Assembly: GCA_964436125.1 (NCBI GenBank)
Contig: CAYTBT010000001.1
Location: 85,420 to 149,419 of the forward strand
Reading direction: 5' to 3'
Origin: CAYRFF01 sp964436125
GTDB lineage: Bacteria > Bacteroidota > Bacteroidia > Chitinophagales > Saprospiraceae
Length of the DNA: 64,000 nucleotides
Shown: in pieces, positions 38,385 through 46,886 of the stretch
How positions within the stretch are numbered: position 1 is the stretch's first letter
Layout of the letters: each line of letters opens with the position of its first letter
Translations under genes and position numbers: made by a program
The notes under the pieces: model-generated
Told to the model about the DNA's origin: nothing
What the model saw: only the letters and a program-made list of their open reading frames with translations
The model's database searches: none

Positions 38385-40709
38385 ATGTATACTCACCTAC
38401 CACACACACAAGCTAGACTTGTTACTTTTTTGATAGTTTGTTTCTTGATGTTGCCAACTATGATGTACAGCCAAGAAGTAACGAATAATCCATACACAAG
38501 ACTTTCAACATGTTCATATTACAATGCTTTTCTCAGCACATGGCATCGAGATAGCTTGGAAACTAAAGTGGATACAGTCAAAAATAATGGTACAATTTAC
38601 TTTGGAAGTAAATTTGGATCAGAAATAGGAAATCTCAACAACATGAATCCTTACCTAGGATTGAATACCTCATATTCATTTCAATTTTTACGATCGATAA
38701 GAGGTACCCTAGATACAAATAAAGTCTATGCTAGATATCAAGAATATTATAATGGATTAAAAGTAGAAGGTGGGGGTTATACAGTCAGCTTTTATCCACC
38801 CGGACCAGTAGGACCTGATTGTCCAAATTGCCCTGAACCTAGAGGCCCATGTGATCGAATTTATGCGATGACTGCTTATGTCTTATCCAATATCAATATT
38901 AATACAAGCCCATCGATCAATTTAAATTCCGTGAAAAACATCTTATCTCAAGACAGTTTTTATAGTTCTGAACTTGTAATTGCATCTAATATTAATGGCA
39001 ATTGCCAATATAATCTGACCTGGACAGTTTCTTATATAGATAGTACATTTAAGAAATCATGGGTTGACGCACATACAGGGCAAGTGTTAAAAACGATTAT
39101 TGCTATTCAGAGTATTCATGCACCGACAATAACTTACTGTACACAAAACTTGCATGATTCGCAAAATGGAGCAACTACAATAATGAGTACCCCTCCCAAT
39201 CATTTTAATAATACTGAAACTGATGTTACAGCTTATGACTTTTCAAATCTCTCTGGAGGTATAAAATTTGAAGATTATGAGGAATTTAGGATACCGGAAA
39301 CTAATCAAAATCAATGGCCTGGTGGAAGATTTGATCAAACAGTAAGTCAATCATTTTATGTAACGGAAAGAGCAGTTCATGAATATCTAGAGATAGGAAT
39401 TAATTTTGGTGATGTACATGTTGGTAGCTTCAGGAGATTTAATGCATTTAGTCTACCCAATTCTACTTTAAATGAAACTTATATTTTAATAGGAAATGGA
39501 AATAGTTATACATTTGCATTATTTGATGTAGCAGGACATGAATTAGGACACACGTTCTTAAATGGGTTTCTAGATTATTCTGAAATAGGAAATGCAAGCC
39601 TTCATGAGGGAATAAGTGATATATTTGGCACTTATATTGAATCCCAAATACAGCAGAATAGCAGTAATTGTATCGAGAATGGAACAGACTGGATTTTAGG
39701 CGATGATAACATGGCGATTCCTCATAGGGATATAGCTGAACATATCTGCTTTACTGATGTCAAGGATTCAAATGATCAGCATGAAAGAGGAAGGGCTATA
39801 GGACATTTTTATTATGTTTTATCAACCGGTGGAGATGCTAATAATATCCAAGGGTTAGGGATGGTTGACGCATTAAATATTATACGAGCAACTTTACCTC
39901 GAATATCTCGTGAAAGTGATTATCATGATTTTATGCTTCAATCTCTAGAAGTTGTACTCGAAAATTTCGGCAGATGTTCCGATGAATTCATTTCTGTAGT
40001 AAGAGCATGGGAACATATTTGTGTTCCTGTTCCTGCAAAGTATAAAGATGACAACGGTAAGGTTATTCCATGCGATTTACAACTTAGTGGTCCCTATTTT
40101 GTATGTGGAGAAGACGAATATTTAAAAGTATGTTTTCCAATCGAATATATTGATAATTACCCAAACGCTATTGTCGAATGGGATATTGACTCAGATAAAT
40201 TCTATCAAATCAAAATTTTTCATCAGCCATATGAAGATGTAATTTATTACTGGGATGGGAATTGTATTAAAATTACGCAACTTCCTTATTACGATTATTA
40301 TCCCCAATATATCACAATAGGTGTTGAATATGAAAACGATGAATTTAGCGTAAGGGATGAAATTAGGGTAAAGGTGATTGATTGTGATCATGATGATTGC
40401 ACTTGCGAAGAGTATTATGAAAATCCGGAAGATTGCGTAGATGGTGAGGGCTTACCTGCGAGTAATTCACCAAAGACTAAGGAATTACAAAATATAAAGT
40501 TAAATAAAGTAAGCAACTCACCCCATGATCAATATGTCGAAATAAGCTATGTTATTGTGTACAACCTTATGGGACAAGAATTATATCAGGGAAATATTGA
40601 TAAAGATTACTTAAGAAACATAGATTATAACGGTGTAGTAATTATATGCTATTTTAATAAAAATGGTCGTTTAATAAATACTGAAAAAAGGATAATTCTC
40701 AATAATTAA
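38385..40709 (+). CDS. Secreted thermolysin-like (M4) metallopeptidase
   Basis: The 774-residue protein has a signal peptide (cleavage near residue 29, MMYSQ), a propeptide-like region (ending WVDAHTGQVLKT, as in M4/FTP domains), and the zinc site HELGH in DVAGHELGHTFLNG (about 383-387) with the third ligand in SLHEGISDIFG (about 406-412); the later RAIGHFYYVLS may supply the transition-state histidine. A conserved NxEG is HEG here. The C-terminus (VIVYNLMGQELYQG ... RLINTEKRIIL) resembles a T9SS type A sorting domain. Codons are more A/T-rich than in neighbouring housekeeping genes. It forms a unit with two small barrels. Confidence 0.85.
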   Translation: MYTHLPHTQARLVTFLIVCFLMLPTMMYSQEVTNNPYTRLSTCSYYNAFLSTWHRDSLETKVDTVKNNGTIYFGSKFGSEIGNLNNMNPYLGLNTSYSFQFLRSIRGTLDTNKVYARYQEYYNGLKVEGGGYTVSFYPPGPVGPDCPNCPEPRGPCDRIYAMTAYVLSNININTSPSINLNSVKNILSQDSFYSSELVIASNINGNCQYNLTWTVSYIDSTFKKSWVDAHTGQVLKTIIAIQSIHAPTITYCTQNLHDSQNGATTIMSTPPNHFNNTETDVTAYDFSNLSGGIKFEDYEEFRIPETNQNQWPGGRFDQTVSQSFYVTERAVHEYLEIGINFGDVHVGSFRRFNAFSLPNSTLNETYILIGNGNSYTFALFDVAGHELGHTFLNGFLDYSEIGNASLHEGISDIFGTYIESQIQQNSSNCIENGTDWILGDDNMAIPHRDIAEHICFTDVKDSNDQHERGRAIGHFYYVLSTGGDANNIQGLGMVDALNIIRATLPRISRESDYHDFMLQSLEVVLENFGRCSDEFISVVRAWEHICVPVPAKYKDDNGKVIPCDLQLSGPYFVCGEDEYLKVCFPIEYIDNYPNAIVEWDIDSDKFYQIKIFHQPYEDVIYYWDGNCIKITQLPYYDYYPQYITIGVEYENDEFSVRDEIRVKVIDCDHDDCTCEEYYENPEDCVDGEGLPASNSPKTKELQNIKLNKVSNSPHDQYVEISYVIVYNLMGQELYQGNIDKDYLRNIDYNGVVIICYFNKNGRLINTEKRIILNN

Positions 40710-40713
40710 AACG

Positions 40714-41286
40714 ATGAATTATTTACGGAAAACCATTTTAATAAGTACTTTCTGCTTATGGTGTACCATAGGATTTTCACAGACCTATATTACACCGATC
40801 GTAGGTGTAGAATTATTGAAAGTCGAGGCATATTTATACACTGACTTACGTCCCTTATCAATGGAAAAGGCTTCATTATTTCCATTTATCGGGATTATGG
40901 GGGAACATTATCTCTTGGATTATTTGTCTGTAGCCGTTTCTGTTCAGTATAACAGAATTTCATTTAAAAGAAAATATCCAGGATTCCTAATTAATTTTAG
41001 ATTACTAAGAATCTCATTGGGAATTAATTATTGTTTCAAAAATTTTCACTTGGGAACTTATTATGTGAAAGACTTTCATTTTGTACATGAAACAGGATTT
41101 TTCAATCCTGTTATAGGTGGGGAAATCAATCGAAACGGCCTTTCTTTCACGATTGGTTATAACTATGATAACTTATACTCCCATATAGGCTACACGGTTG
41201 AATTCAAGAATAATTCTTTGGAGTACTATCAAATCAAACCTTTAAAGTCGTTTAATTTTACAATCGGTTACAGGATAAAATTATAG
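40714..41286 (+). CDS. Small outer-membrane beta-barrel protein 1
   Basis: The 190-residue protein has a signal peptide ending near SQTYITP and alternating hydrophobic beta-strands up to a terminal aromatic strand FNFTIGYRIKL, typical for an outer-membrane beta-barrel. It begins 4 bases after the protease stop and is paralogous to the next gene (TYITPIVGVELLK versus TYLSPVIGVGFSE). Function unknown; a partner in exporting or anchoring the protease is inference. Confidence 0.75.
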   Translation: MNYLRKTILISTFCLWCTIGFSQTYITPIVGVELLKVEAYLYTDLRPLSMEKASLFPFIGIMGEHYLLDYLSVAVSVQYNRISFKRKYPGFLINFRLLRISLGINYCFKNFHLGTYYVKDFHFVHETGFFNPVIGGEINRNGLSFTIGYNYDNLYSHIGYTVEFKNNSLEYYQIKPLKSFNFTIGYRIKL

Positions 41287-41317
41287 ATATCTTTAGGAGG
41301 ATTATTAGATAACACAA

Positions 41318-41947
41318 ATGATAAGAATTTTTTCAACAGTTGGCATAAGAGAAATGGTTAGTAAAATCATATATAAACTGGTTTTCTCTATACTTATATT
41401 GATGTCATTTTGTATGTCTCAAGCACAAACATATTTAAGTCCTGTCATAGGTGTGGGATTTTCTGAAATTCAGACAAATATGTTCCGGAGACTCACTAAT
41501 AATGACGGTTACGCCTATATATCTCCAATAATTGGATTTAATATACAGCAACAGTTGAATAGTCAATTATACTTAACTTTTAATAGTACCATATCATACA
41601 ATATTTACAAATTGACTAAAAAAAGACCGGTATACCCATTTGTTTATATTCCCAAGGAATATATCAGCCTTCCTTTAACAGTAGGAGCAGATTATTTTAT
41701 CGATAAAAATTTCTATGTGGGGCTGGGATTTTCTATGACATTTTATAATTATTTAAATTCTCCAGTTGATTTCAGAGGAATAGGATACAAGGCACAAGCC
41801 GGATATTTTATCAAGAACTTTTTCCTTCAAGCAAGCTATCGTGACGGTTTAAGTTACTCTGAAGAATTTTATCTTTATCCAATTAACACGATAAACCTTT
41901 CCTTCGGATATCGATTTAAATTAACACAAGGAAGGATGCGTAAATAG
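41318..41947 (+). CDS. Small outer-membrane beta-barrel protein 2
   Basis: The 209-residue paralogue of the preceding barrel has a signal region ending near SQAQTYLSP, beta-strands, and terminal INLSFGYRFKL. ATG at 41318 is used, though 41354 (MVSKIIYKLVFSILILMSF) would give a more standard signal peptide. 31 bases separate it from barrel 1, so protease and two barrels look like one operon. Confidence 0.72.
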   Translation: MIRIFSTVGIREMVSKIIYKLVFSILILMSFCMSQAQTYLSPVIGVGFSEIQTNMFRRLTNNDGYAYISPIIGFNIQQQLNSQLYLTFNSTISYNIYKLTKKRPVYPFVYIPKEYISLPLTVGADYFIDKNFYVGLGFSMTFYNYLNSPVDFRGIGYKAQAGYFIKNFFLQASYRDGLSYSEEFYLYPINTINLSFGYRFKLTQGRMRK

Positions 41948-42139
41948 GTCAAGTAGAAGAAATATTGGAGAAAAATCGGTTAGCAGAGATGCAATCTGTG
42001 TACTGACCCGTTTATCTTTCACATAGAGTTTATGATATTTTGCTCTTGCGTGATGAACAACTTTTAACAACATTGACCAAGAATGTTCCGGTAAAATAGA
42101 TTAACCGTATATCAATCATTCTGGGGAAAGAAAGAAACA

Positions 42140-42286
42140 GTGATAAAACCTATATTTCTGAAAATATTTCAAAGTGGTTTCACCAATTCATCTACGATCA
42201 AGCAGGAATACCGTGTCTATTTTCCGCAGGAGGAGCAGCCGGAAGAGGTCGCAGAATCATTGAATAATTTCTTGAAGGTGAATTAA
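42140..42286 (+). pseudogene. Alpha/beta-hydrolase 3' remnant
   Basis: An open stretch of 48 codons ending YRVYFPQEEQPEEVAESLNNFL then TAA, with no start or catalytic motifs upstream; it shares a 26-base stretch with the 37.9 kb remnant. Confidence 0.55.
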
Positions 42287-42331
42287 AAGACTGATTTTAT
42301 AAATCCCTTAAACAGTGGATAGTTAAAGCTT

Positions 42332-42366
42332 TGTCGCAATCAACCCCTTAGGTTGGCGTATTTACA
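42332..42366 (+). promoter_or_regulatory. Predicted AraC-type operator, site 2
   Basis: Direct repeats TGTCGCAATC (from 42332) and TGGCGTATTT (from 42354), 22 bp apart, nearly the same as site 1 including the CAACCCC between them. Confidence 0.65.
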
Positions 42367-42391
42367 CCTTATTACAGTGAAAAACTATACT

Positions 42392-42399
42392 TATCTTTG
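42392..42399 (+). promoter_or_regulatory. -7 box of the DHFR-family gene promoter
   Basis: TATCTTTG lies 38 bases after the start of the second half-site, the same distance as at the VOC gene; no TTG at the -33 position. Confidence 0.6.
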
Positions 42400-42439
42400 A
42401 TTCGACAGTATTTTTCAACACAATTCATTAAATAAAGAC

Positions 42440-43042
42440 ATGAGAAAAATTATCCTTTTACAATTCCTTACCCTGGACGGCGTAGTACAGTCACCGGGTG
42501 GACCGGAAGAAGATACTTCAGGTGGATTTGAGTATGGCGGCTGGGTCGGCCCATATTTTGCGGAAGCTGGTGAAGCCGCAGGTGAAATCATGGCAAAGCA
42601 AATGAAATCCACAGACCTTCTACTAGGTAGAAAAACCTTTGAGATCTGGGAAGATTACTGGCCTGAACATGCAGAAATGTGGCCAGGCATCAATGAAGTG
42701 ACCAAGTACGTTGTGACCGAAAGCAGAAATAAGTCGGACTGGAACAACTGTGTATTTCTGCAGAATGTTGATGATATTAAAGAACTCAAGAAAGAGAATG
42801 GCTCTGACCTACAGGTTCATGGAAGCGGAGACCTGGTTCAGACCTTATTTAAGCATGACTTGGTCGATGAATTGTGGTTGAAGTTCTTTCCCATCACGCT
42901 TGGTCAAGGGAAAAAACTATTCGAGGATGGGACGATTCCGGCTGCTTTCACCTTGAAAGACAGTTTAGTTACTCCCAATGGTGTGATTTTCGCTAATTAT
43001 GAAAGAACGGGAGAAGTCAAGACCGGTACTGTCGGTGAATAG
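42440..43042 (+). CDS. Dihydrofolate reductase family protein (RibD C-terminal type)
   Basis: The 200-residue protein begins MRKIILLQFLTLDGVVQSPGG and contains DLLLGRKTFEIWEDYWP and LQVHGSGDLVQTLFKHDLVDELWLKFFPITLGQGKKLF, the signature of the RibD_C/DHFR-like family that binds NADPH. Its substrate is unknown. A truncated near-copy is at 37780. It is preceded by operator site 2 and thus probably belongs to the GlxA-type regulon. Confidence 0.92.
   Translation: MRKIILLQFLTLDGVVQSPGGPEEDTSGGFEYGGWVGPYFAEAGEAAGEIMAKQMKSTDLLLGRKTFEIWEDYWPEHAEMWPGINEVTKYVVTESRNKSDWNNCVFLQNVDDIKELKKENGSDLQVHGSGDLVQTLFKHDLVDELWLKFFPITLGQGKKLFEDGTIPAAFTLKDSLVTPNGVIFANYERTGEVKTGTVGE
42557..42568 (+). repeat. TTTGCGNAAGCT motif, N=G
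   Basis: Exact copy within the DHFR-family gene, sense. Confidence 0.9.
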
Positions 43043-43079
43043 AAGACTAAGAATTAGGTAAAAACATTTAATTCATCTT

Positions 43080-43967
43080 ATGCTTACAAACAATAGTCAT
43101 CAGACCTATCCGATAATTCTAATATTATTTTATGTATTTCTACAGGGAATTCCGCATTTAACTTATGCGCAAGAAGAAAGTAAAGCCTTTAATTTAGGAT
43201 TTACAGAGAGTTTTTACTCGTCAATATTAGGTGAAAAAAGGAAAATAAACATATATCTTCCTCAAGGGTATTGTACTGATGACACTTGCACTTATCCGGT
43301 TATTTTTATTCCCGATGGCGGACTTAAAGGTGATTTTATCCATCTTGTTGGACTAGTGAGATACAATACCAAGTCATGGATTGCTCGATTCCCTGCAACT
43401 ATTGTTGTCGGTATTGAAAACGTTGATAGACAGAGAGACTTTACAGCTGAAGTGGACAACCTGGAGTTTTTATCTGATATGGGATATACAAAAGAAGATA
43501 TACCTAGTTATGGTGGATCAGCAAAGTACATTGCTTTTATAAAAGATGAATTACAGCCTTATATTAAGAGTAAATATCATGGAAGCGGAAATCAGACTAT
43601 TATAGGGGAATCACTTGCAGGACTTTTGATTACGGAAATCCTATTAAAATATCCGAGTATGTTTGACACATATATTATAATAAGCCCGAGTTTATGGTGG
43701 GGTGATGAAGAACTATTAAAAAAAGCACCGGACTTGCTTAAAACACGATTAAGGCACAAAGTAACTGTATTCATAGGGGCTCCAAATAAAGGTGAAAATG
43801 TAAAAATGTTTAATGAGGCAGAAAGACTTTATAAATTATTGAAGAAGAATAAAAGGGTGCTTGCATATTTTAAATACTTCCCAGCCGAACTCCATTCAAC
43901 TGTTTTTCATAAGTCGGTTTATGCAGCATTTAAAACCATTTATCCGGAAACAACTTATTCTCATTAA
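43080..43967 (+). CDS. Secreted alpha/beta-fold esterase (esterase D/IroE-like)
   Basis: The 295-residue protein has a signal peptide (to about residue 30, TYAQE), an esterase PF00756-type domain with KRKINIYLPQGY, PVIFIPDGG, nucleophile serine in IIGESLAGLL (about residue 182) and a C-terminal histidine in AELHSTVFHKSV. Family members hydrolyse siderophore or acyl esters in the periplasm. It lies 37 bases after the DHFR-family gene but with a different, A+T-rich base use. Confidence 0.88.
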   Translation: MLTNNSHQTYPIILILFYVFLQGIPHLTYAQEESKAFNLGFTESFYSSILGEKRKINIYLPQGYCTDDTCTYPVIFIPDGGLKGDFIHLVGLVRYNTKSWIARFPATIVVGIENVDRQRDFTAEVDNLEFLSDMGYTKEDIPSYGGSAKYIAFIKDELQPYIKSKYHGSGNQTIIGESLAGLLITEILLKYPSMFDTYIIISPSLWWGDEELLKKAPDLLKTRLRHKVTVFIGAPNKGENVKMFNEAERLYKLLKKNKRVLAYFKYFPAELHSTVFHKSVYAAFKTIYPETTYSH

Positions 43968-44052
43968 TGCATAAAAAATATCATGAAATATGAAGATTGA
44001 CCTTGTTGCCCACACCGTTCAAAGAACTCATGACAACATAATGTAAATTTTT

Positions 44053-44346
44053 ATGAAAAAACAAAAGAAAACATGCAGCCGAGGTCATACTTTTTACAAG
44101 TCAAGTGACTGTCCCGTATGTCCAAAATGCTGGTCAGTCTATTATAGAGAGAAGAATCAAGGGGATTTTCCCGATAAATTGGCAGCTCCTGCCCTACGTG
44201 CATTACTGAATGCCGAGATTTATAATCTGAACCAGCTTTCTCAATTCAGCGAAGCAGAAATTCTTAAATTGCACGGCATGGGACCGAGTTCTATACCGAA
44301 ATTGAAGAAAGCGTTAGAAGAAGTAGGACTAAGCTTAAAAAATTAA
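44053..44346 (+). CDS. RNA polymerase alpha-CTD-like small protein with Cys cluster
   Basis: The 97-residue protein has an N-terminal zinc-ribbon-like part (CSRGHTFYKSSDCPVCPKCW) and a C-terminal helix-hairpin-helix fold of the RNA polymerase alpha-CTD type (LAAPALRALLNAEIYNLNQL, ILKLHGMGPSSIPKLKKAL). Homologous stand-alone proteins are found in Bacteroidota; no function is established. DNA binding is likely. Its gene ends directly at the first copy of the repeat that flanks the GxxExxY gene. Confidence 0.82.
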   Translation: MKKQKKTCSRGHTFYKSSDCPVCPKCWSVYYREKNQGDFPDKLAAPALRALLNAEIYNLNQLSQFSEAEILKLHGMGPSSIPKLKKALEEVGLSLKN

Positions 44347-44412
44347 AACCATGAAGAAATTAAGGAACGTGAAGCAGCTCGCTTAATTTTTCTTCTTGCC
44401 TTAATGGTTTAA
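44346..44412 (+). repeat. GxxExxY-flanking hairpin repeat, copy R1
   Basis: Starts AAACCATGAAGAAATTAAGG and ends CCTTAATGGTTT, imperfect inverted arms; inner GAAGAAATTAAG/CTTAATTTTTCTTC arms also pair. Unit length to R2 is 108 bases, including a tail with CTTTCAATG and AAGGCGTAGCT. Confidence 0.88.
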
Positions 44413-44453
44413 AAAACAATCTTTCAATGGAAAGGCGTAGCTATCTATTAATA

Positions 44454-44520
44454 AAACCATGAAGAATTTAAGGAACGTAAAGCAGCTCGCTTAATTTTTC
44501 TTCTTGCCTTAATGGTTAAA
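44454..44520 (+). repeat. GxxExxY-flanking hairpin repeat, copy R2
   Basis: Tandem copy of R1, about 95% the same over the hairpin, 108 bases downstream; its tail (CTTTCAATG, AAAAGCGTAGCT) is conserved too. Confidence 0.88.
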
Positions 44521-44621
44521 AAATTATATCTTTCAATGCAAAAGCGTAGCTTTCTATAGAAATTTCAATGTAGATAGGAAAAGATTTCCACGACAATTCT
44601 TAATATTAAAATTTAATACAA

Positions 44622-45029
44622 ATGACAAAAAAAGATGTTACTCAATTATCTTATGAAATTATAGGATGTGCCATCAAAGTTCATAAAACTCTCGGTCCGG
44701 GCTTATTGGAAAGTGTTTACGAGAAATGCCTTACACATGAATTAATAATGAATGGATATCAAGTACAACAGCAGGTTAAAGTACCGGTAATTTATGGCGA
44801 TATTATCATTGATACAGAATTGCGATTAGACCTAATAGTTAATGAATGTGTTGTGGTAGAACTTAAAGCAATTGAAAATATTTTACCGGTTCACGAAGCA
44901 CAATTATTGACCTACATGAAGCTACTTGAAAAGCCACAAGGCTTACTGATTAACTTTTATACAGACAATATTTCAAAGTCAATGAAGCCATTCGTTAATG
45001 AATATTTTGAAGCATTGCCAGAAGAATAA
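44622..45029 (+). CDS. GxxExxY protein (PD-(D/E)XK nuclease superfamily)
   Basis: The 135-residue protein has the name motif in TLGPGLLESVYEKCL (about residue 30) and the nuclease-fold pattern D-x(n)-ExK in LRLDLIVNECVVVELKA (about 73-89), followed by HEAQLLTYMKLLEKPQGLLINF. The family is wide-spread and frequently isolated between unrelated genes; no function is established. Both flanks carry the same hairpin repeat (R1, R2 before; R3 two bases after the stop), suggesting gene and repeats move or are kept together. Confidence 0.92.
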   Translation: MTKKDVTQLSYEIIGCAIKVHKTLGPGLLESVYEKCLTHELIMNGYQVQQQVKVPVIYGDIIIDTELRLDLIVNECVVVELKAIENILPVHEAQLLTYMKLLEKPQGLLINFYTDNISKSMKPFVNEYFEALPEE

Positions 45030-45030
45030 T

Positions 45031-45098
45031 TAAACCATGAAGAAATTAAGGCAGATTAAGATGCTCCCTTAATTTTCTTTCATTCCTTAATGGTTTAA
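45031..45098 (+). repeat. GxxExxY-flanking hairpin repeat, copy R3
   Basis: TAAACCATGAAGAAATTAAG to CCTTAATGGTTTAAA, diverged in the loop (CAGATTAAGATGCTCC). It begins directly after the GxxExxY stop and may serve as its terminator. Confidence 0.85.
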
Positions 45099-45143
45099 AA
45101 ATTAGGTACATGATATAACGTGTGAAATTGGGAATTGATACTC

Positions 45144-46886
45144 CTACCTCCTTCTCCCCAGCCCCACAATCAACAACAAGACCACCGCTATCACGGCTAG
45201 AACGCCGATATATCTTCCCCAGCGAACATAAAATGTTGTGCCGGTCCTTTCCGAGATAGAGGCGTTGAGATAAGTGCGTTCATCATAATCCGTTTCTTGC
45301 AGGATATCACCACGCGCATTGATGACGGAGGAGATGCCTGAATTGGCTGAACGGACGATGTTGCGGCGCATCTCAATAGCAAGCACACGCGCATAGGCAT
45401 TGTGCTGCCGATAACCGAGCGTATTGCCCCACCAGCCGTCATTGGTCATAATGGCGATGATTTTGGCTCCTAGGGGAATAAAATCGGCGACATACATCGG
45501 ATAAATCGATTCATAGCAGATAATCGGCGCAATTTCACTCGGTCCCAATGTAAAAATTGACCGTTTCTCCTGTGGCTCATATCCCACGGTACTACCTCCG
45601 AGCATATTCACGAGTGGCTTGAGAAAGAATAAAACCTTGTGGTAGGGGAAAATCTCGGCTCCGGGGACAAATTTTGACTTAAAATATTTCTCCCGCTGAC
45701 TTTCGTCAAATGCCACCGCGGCATTCTGCATTTGGTAGTACAAGGTATCATTTAAACGATGGAGCGCCCTCGTGTATTCGTTTTTCTCCGATTTATCGAC
45801 CACCTCATAAGTACCCATGCCGGCAATTATCACGATATCTTTATGCCGTCGCAACCAGCGTTTCAGAAGCCTAATCTCCGATTCCCCATTAAAATCCGTG
45901 AGTTCAATATTATTAAAGACGGTTTCCGGCAGCAGGACATAGTCGGTGGAATCCCTTACCGCTTTGTCCATCAAATCCACGATTTGTCGAGCCTGAACCA
46001 TTGCCGGAACCTCAAATTTTTCATAATGTGGCTCGTAATTGGGTTGAATTATGGCAAAATTGATTTCATCACCTGCATCAGCACTGAAATCATAGCTGTA
46101 ATACATAAAGAGACTGCCTATCACCGGAAGGATGAAGACCAATGCCGGTAGCGCGAGATTATGAATCTTAAAATGATTGTTGACATAACTTATCCGTTCC
46201 GACAAAAGATAATTTACAAGCAATATCCATGCACTTCCACCGAGCACGCCGAGGAAAGAATACCATTGAATCGTACTCGGATAATCTGCATAAGCATAGC
46301 CGAGAGTCAACCATGGCCAGCTGAGTTCCCAGTTGAGATGACCGTATTCAAATGCCACCCACGGTGCCACCCACACGAGCCAATGCAAGTTTTTTCTCAC
46401 TCGCGTACTTATCCATGCGGAGAATAACATCGGCACCGTCAAAAACAGGGAATTCAACCATATTGCAAATATCCCCGGTGCCAAGGCCGAATTACATATC
46501 CAGAATGTAGCGATAATATTCCAGATGACAAATGCATTATAGGCATACCACCAGAAGGTTCTAATGGGTTTTTCTTCTGTATTTTTTATTTCTTTCCACA
46601 GCTGATACAATGGGATAAAAGCCATCATAATTAAGAAAGGAACCGGAAAGGGTGGAAATGAAAAAGCGAGGAGTACTCCGCTTACTGTCGAGAGGAATAA
46701 TCTGCGGCGAGAAGTAGCAGTTGAAGATTTGCGTAAGCTAATGTAAAAGAGAAATCCTGCCCATAAAGAACCGAGAAAAACCAAGCTCCAGTATTCCCAA
46801 AAAGGCAACATCCACAATTGCCACACGGCCAGGAAACAGCCGCTGAGTGCAAGGACGAGGCCGGCTATGCGTAACTGCCTGGACAT
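45144..46886 (-). CDS. lnt: Apolipoprotein N-acyltransferase Lnt
   Basis: The 580-residue inner-membrane enzyme adds the third acyl chain to lipoproteins. About seven N-terminal membrane segments precede the nitrilase domain (from about residue 275, NFAIIQPNYEPH) with Glu in VLLPETVFNN, Lys in REKYFKSKFVPGAE and Cys in APIICYESIYP, then a last membrane helix (VLAVIAVVLLLIVGL). Its ATG overlaps the metG stop by one base (TAATG), so it is translationally coupled to metG. Confidence 0.96.
   Translation of the reverse strand: MSRQLRIAGLVLALSGCFLAVWQLWMLPFWEYWSLVFLGSLWAGFLFYISLRKSSTATSRRRLFLSTVSGVLLAFSFPPFPVPFLIMMAFIPLYQLWKEIKNTEEKPIRTFWWYAYNAFVIWNIIATFWICNSALAPGIFAIWLNSLFLTVPMLFSAWISTRVRKNLHWLVWVAPWVAFEYGHLNWELSWPWLTLGYAYADYPSTIQWYSFLGVLGGSAWILLVNYLLSERISYVNNHFKIHNLALPALVFILPVIGSLFMYYSYDFSADAGDEINFAIIQPNYEPHYEKFEVPAMVQARQIVDLMDKAVRDSTDYVLLPETVFNNIELTDFNGESEIRLLKRWLRRHKDIVIIAGMGTYEVVDKSEKNEYTRALHRLNDTLYYQMQNAAVAFDESQREKYFKSKFVPGAEIFPYHKVLFFLKPLVNMLGGSTVGYEPQEKRSIFTLGPSEIAPIICYESIYPMYVADFIPLGAKIIAIMTNDGWWGNTLGYRQHNAYARVLAIEMRRNIVRSANSGISSVINARGDILQETDYDERTYLNASISERTGTTFYVRWGRYIGVLAVIAVVLLLIVGLGRRR
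46728..46739 (+). repeat. TTTGCGNAAGCT motif, N=T
   Basis: Exact copy within lnt, antisense. Confidence 0.9.
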
